Notes under the pieces: model-generated
The model's input: the letters and a program-made list of their open reading frames with translations, nothing else
The model's database searches: none
What the model was told of the DNA's origin: nothing
From: an uncultured Pseudomonadota bacterium
GTDB lineage: Bacteria > Pseudomonadota > Gammaproteobacteria > Burkholderiales > Thiobacillaceae
Reading direction: 5' to 3'
Length of the DNA: 9,361 nucleotides
NCBI GenBank assembly: GCA_903883985.1
Contig: CAISDD010000121.1
Location: 1-9,361, forward strand
Shown here: one piece after another, positions 7,254 to 9,361 of the stretch
Numbering within the stretch: the first letter of the stretch is position 1
How the letters are laid out: each line of letters begins with the position of its first letter
Program-made: the position numbers and the translations under genes

Positions 7254-7294
7254 GGGGTGAGAGGCCTACGTGGTGAGCGTGATCGCGATGCCAA

Positions 7295-7603
7295 TCAGGC
7301 TTGAATTCTGAACAGCTTGCCGAAATTGGCGATGTCCAGGACCTGCTTGACGGTACCCTTGAGCCCGGAGAGGGCCACGCTCCGGCCTGCTGCATCGCAT
7401 TTCTCGCGCAACAGCAGCAGCATTCCCAGGGCGGAGCTGTCGAGGTAATCGACATCGCCAAAGTCGATGATGATCTCCCGAACACCTGCTTTTACAAGAT
7501 GCTGCTCATACGCGGAGCGAAAATCCCGGTGCGAATGGAAATCGAAGCGGCCGCCCAGTTTCAGTGTGGCGCGGTCGCCGTTTACATCGTTGGCTATCAA
7601 CAT
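7295..7603 (-). CDS. STAS-domain anti-sigma factor antagonist (HsbA-like)
   Basis: A 102-residue single STAS domain, the size of SpoIIAA-type anti-anti-sigma factors. The conserved loop IIDFGDVDYLDSSALGMLL contains the serine pair Ser56-Ser57; by analogy with SpoIIAA, Ser56 after the Asp is the likely phosphorylation site. It is expected to be switched by the kinase and phosphatase domains of the regulator 41 bp downstream, and its unphosphorylated form to bind a partner protein. In Pseudomonas, HsbA partners include the flagellar anti-sigma factor FlgM and a diguanylate cyclase; whether that holds here is inference. The ATG at 7601-7603 has a good ribosome-binding site, GGAG at 7611-7614 with seven bases of spacing. 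A FliA-like promoter lies directly upstream, and the gene follows cheB on the same strand. Confidence 0.9.
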   Translation of the reverse strand: MLIANDVNGDRATLKLGGRFDFHSHRDFRSAYEQHLVKAGVREIIIDFGDVDYLDSSALGMLLLLREKCDAAGRSVALSGLKGTVKQVLDIANFGKLFRIQA

Positions 7604-7610
7604 GAGGCTA

Positions 7611-7614
7611 CTCC
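7611..7614 (-). promoter_or_regulatory. Ribosome-binding site of the STAS gene
   Basis: GGAG on the minus strand, seven bases before the ATG at 7601-7603. It is the clearest Shine-Dalgarno sequence in the window and supports the chosen start. Confidence 0.7.
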
Positions 7615-7636
7615 GTTTACTTGGCTTGGCTGTTCA

Positions 7637-7663
7637 TTATCGGCCTCAGACCGACTTTCTTGA
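7637..7663 (-). promoter_or_regulatory. Sigma-28 (FliA)-type promoter of the STAS-regulator pair
   Basis: On the minus strand the sequence reads TCAAGAAA, 11 bases, GCCGATAA. The -10 half (7637-7644) is identical to the E. coli FliA consensus GCCGATAA. The -35 half (7656-7663) begins TCAAG against consensus TAAAG, and the 11-base spacing between octamers is exact. It lies in the 79-bp gap between the cheB stop and the STAS start. Transcription would start near 7630, giving a leader of about 27 bases with a good ribosome-binding site. The position, spacing and motorial context all agree. It implies that the pair can be transcribed separately from cheD-cheB, with late flagellar genes. Confidence 0.75.
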
Positions 7664-7682
7664 GCGTAAATATCGCCTGTCG

Positions 7683-8732
7683 CTAGTTGCGCCGACCGAG
7701 TCGGTCGAGCACACGGCTGGCGATGTCGTGCAGGGGACAGACTTCGGCTGCGGCGCCGATGTCTATGGCCGCCTTGGGCATGCCGAACACGATACAGGAT
7801 GCTTCGTCCTGGGCGATGGTGTGGGCGCCGCTGTTACGCATGGCGAGCATGCCTTGAGCGCCGTCCTTGCCCATGCCGGTCATGATCACACCCAGTGCGT
7901 TCGGGCCGGCGATCTCCGCAGCGCTGTGGAACAGGACGTCGACCGAGGGGCGGTGGCGGTTCACCGGATCGGCCTTCGAGAGTTCCGTGTAGTAGTACGC
8001 ACCGCTTTTCTTCAGCAGCAGATGCGAGTGGCCGGGTGCGATGTAAGCATGTCCGGGCACCACGCGCTCGCCCTGTGCCGCCTCTTTTACGGTCATCGCC
8101 GAGAGGCCGTCCAGGCGCAGCGCGAAGGATCGGGTGAAGGCCTCGGGCATGTGCTGGGTGATGAGTACGGCCGGTGAGGTTGCCGGCATGCGCGTGAGGA
8201 ATTCCTTGAGTGCTTCGGTGCCGCCCGTGGACGAGCCGACGAAGATGATTTTTTCGGTGGTGTGGAGGAAATGTCCTGGCAGGGGTTGTGGCCGAGTTAC
8301 CTGGGTAGCGTTCAGTGCGTGGCGGCGAATGTGGGCTCGGGAGGCTGCGCGTATCTTGTCACCGATTTCGTGGCTCAGATCGTTGAGGCCGTCGCTGACG
8401 CCGATGCAGGGCTTGGTGATGAAGTCCACCGCGCCCAGTTCAAGGGCTTTCAGCGTGACTTCATTGCCCTTCTCGGTCAGGGTGGACACCATCAGCACCG
8501 GCATGGGGCGTAGGCGCATGAGTTTTTCCAGGAACTCCAGCCCGTTCATGCGTGGCATTTCTACGTCCAGAGTCAGCACATCCGGATCGAGCTGCTTGAT
8601 CATTTCGCGCGCGGTGACCGGATCGGGCGCCTGGCCCACCACCTCCATGTCCGGTTCGCTGTTGATGATCTGCCGTAGGAGGCTGCGGATCAGTGCGGAG
8701 TCGTCGATGATCAGGACTTTTATCTTGGGCAT
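7683..8732 (-). CDS. cheB: Chemotaxis protein-glutamate methylesterase CheB
   Basis: Cytoplasmic enzyme that removes methyl groups from (and can deamidate) chemoreceptors during adaptation, activated by phosphorylation from CheA. The 349 residues match the family length. The N-terminal receiver has Asp10, Asp11, phospho-acceptor Asp56 in LTLDVEMP, Thr84 and Lys107. A linker of about 30 residues leads to the C-terminal methylesterase, with the catalytic serine Ser168 in GSSTGGTEAL, His194 in TQHMPEAF and Asp290 in MTGMGKDGAQGM (Ser164, His190 and Asp286 in Salmonella). It lies downstream of cheD and upstream of the STAS gene on the same strand. The ATG at 8730-8732 gives the normal start MPKIKVLIIDDSA. 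There is no recognisable ribosome-binding site: the bases just upstream are heptad repeat. CheA, CheW and receptors are not in the window. Confidence 0.96.
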   Translation of the reverse strand: MPKIKVLIIDDSALIRSLLRQIINSEPDMEVVGQAPDPVTAREMIKQLDPDVLTLDVEMPRMNGLEFLEKLMRLRPMPVLMVSTLTEKGNEVTLKALELGAVDFITKPCIGVSDGLNDLSHEIGDKIRAASRAHIRRHALNATQVTRPQPLPGHFLHTTEKIIFVGSSTGGTEALKEFLTRMPATSPAVLITQHMPEAFTRSFALRLDGLSAMTVKEAAQGERVVPGHAYIAPGHSHLLLKKSGAYYYTELSKADPVNRHRPSVDVLFHSAAEIAGPNALGVIMTGMGKDGAQGMLAMRNSGAHTIAQDEASCIVFGMPKAAIDIGAAAEVCPLHDIASRVLDRLGRRN

Positions 8733-8736
8733 GGTT

Positions 8737-8778
8737 GTGGCTAGTGGCTAGTGGCGAGTAGCAAGTGGCAAGTACGCA
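8737..8778 (-). repeat. Heptad tandem repeats between cheD and cheB
   Basis: On the plus strand the units are GTGGCTA, GTGGCTA, GTGGCGA, GTAGCAA and GTGGCAA, then a degenerate GTACGCA, in exact 7-bp phase. In the direction of transcription this reads as GCCACTA-type heptads, the same family as 3584-3625. The array fills most of the 61-bp cheD-cheB gap and ends four bases before the cheB ATG. Confidence 0.8.
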
Positions 8779-8793
8779 ACCCGACGATCTGCC

Positions 8794-9361
8794 TCACGTG
8801 AACAACTCCACGTCGCCGGCGATGGTGGACGTCTTGAGGCGCTGGCCGTAGATCTGTTCGCGTTCGATGATGGTGTTGTTGTGCACGCTCTTGAGTTTGC
8901 GCACCATGACGCGGCCGTTTGCCGGGAAGAAATAGACCTTGCGCGGGTAGAAGCCCATGAGGTCCTGCGAGACCACCTTGATGCGCTCGGTCTCGAGGTA
9001 TTCCAGCACGAACTCGCTGTTGCGCTCGCCCACGTTCACCGTGGTGAAACCGCGCAATACGGCGCCGCCGCCGAACACCTTGGCTTCCAGGCGGGCGCGG
9101 TTGGCGCCCATCTTGACCAGCTGGTTGACCAGCACTTCCATCGCATAGCCGCCATAGCGCATCGAGGACGACAACACATCGCTCCGGTCGCCGCTTTCGG
9201 GCAACATGAAATGATTCATGCCGCCCAGCCCAGTCATGGGATCGCGGATGCACGCCGCTACGCAGGAGCCCAGCACCGTCACCAGCAGCATGTCGCGGCC
9301 AGTCACGTAATACTCGCCCGGCAGGATCTTGGCCGCCTCGATATCGAAATTGCGGTCGAAA
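8794..9361 (-). CDS. cheD: Chemoreceptor glutamine deamidase CheD (5' end outside the window)
   Basis: Deamidates glutamines of chemoreceptors during their maturation and adaptation. The frame is open to the right edge. Before the internal GTG at 9304-9306 it reads EAAKILPGEYY, which is normal CheD sequence, so that GTG is not the true start. At least 188 residues are visible, and the family is about 200, so only a few N-terminal residues are missing. The catalytic cysteine lies in VTVLGSCVAACIRD, with the conserved histidine 17 residues later in GGMNHFMLPES, the same cysteine-histidine spacing as in Thermotoga CheD; a threonine lies five residues before the cysteine. The C-terminus ends GDVELFT. 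The gene precedes cheB with a 61-bp gap filled by heptad repeats. By common gene order cheR may lie just upstream, but it is not visible. Confidence 0.95.
   Translation of the reverse strand, partial: FDRNFDIEAAKILPGEYYVTGRDMLLVTVLGSCVAACIRDPMTGLGGMNHFMLPESGDRSDVLSSSMRYGGYAMEVLVNQLVKMGANRARLEAKVFGGGAVLRGFTTVNVGERNSEFVLEYLETERIKVVSQDLMGFYPRKVYFFPANGRVMVRKLKSVHNNTIIEREQIYGQRLKTSTIAGDVELFT

Noticed and set aside
8134..8751. A 205-codon plus-strand frame opposite cheB
   Set aside because: CheB on the other strand has all its receiver and catalytic residues; the plus-strand product is rich in Ser and Arg, typical of a shadow frame.
8741..9253. A 170-codon minus-strand frame overlapping cheD
   Set aside because: It is out of phase with CheD, which carries the catalytic motifs, and its C-terminus is a translation of the heptad repeats.
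9304..9306. GTG as the start codon of cheD
   Set aside because: The frame stays open upstream to the window edge and reads EAAKILPGEYY, which is conserved CheD sequence, so the start lies outside the window.

Overview
The window looks like a chromosomal segment of a GC-rich betaproteobacterium. This is an inference from gene content: a DUF3683-type FAD/Fe-S oxidoreductase, a beta-type EIIA-HPr-EI phosphotransferase cluster with no sugar permease, and a flagellar chemotaxis cluster. No tRNA, rRNA, CRISPR array, transposase or phage gene is visible.

Layout. (1) Positions 1-2692, minus strand: a large FAD-linked oxidase with C-terminal 4Fe-4S motifs. Its frame is interrupted by an in-frame TAG at 77-79, inside the second cysteine cluster, and then continues with family-like sequence to the left edge. 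(2) 2693-2874: a divergent intergenic region. (3) 2875-5358, plus strand: EIIA (mannose-family fold), HPr and Enzyme I, probably one operon. The HPr-EI gap carries arrays of 7-bp tandem repeats. (4) 5359-5468: a convergent gap with two inverted repeats. (5) 5469-7603, minus strand: a two-gene partner-switching module. It consists of a STAS anti-sigma-antagonist-like protein and a response regulator joining a receiver, a PP2C-type phosphatase and an anti-sigma-factor-type serine kinase (HsbA/HsbR-like). A close match to a sigma-28 (FliA) promoter lies directly upstream. (6) 7683-9361, minus strand: cheB and the 5'-truncated cheD, separated by a second array of the same heptad repeat family.

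How the genes work together. CheD (receptor deamidase) and CheB (receptor methylesterase) adapt chemoreceptors. The STAS/regulator pair is likely a phospho-switch that couples a two-component input to a sigma/anti-sigma or related output. The FliA-like promoter suggests it is made late in flagellar assembly. The PTS proteins form a phosphorelay (PEP to EI to HPr to EIIA) that, without a visible permease, is probably regulatory.

The points most worth checking are the in-frame amber codon inside an iron-sulfur motif, the FliA-like promoter before the partner-switching pair, and the heptad repeats placed just before the start codons of ptsI and cheB in the same orientation relative to transcription.
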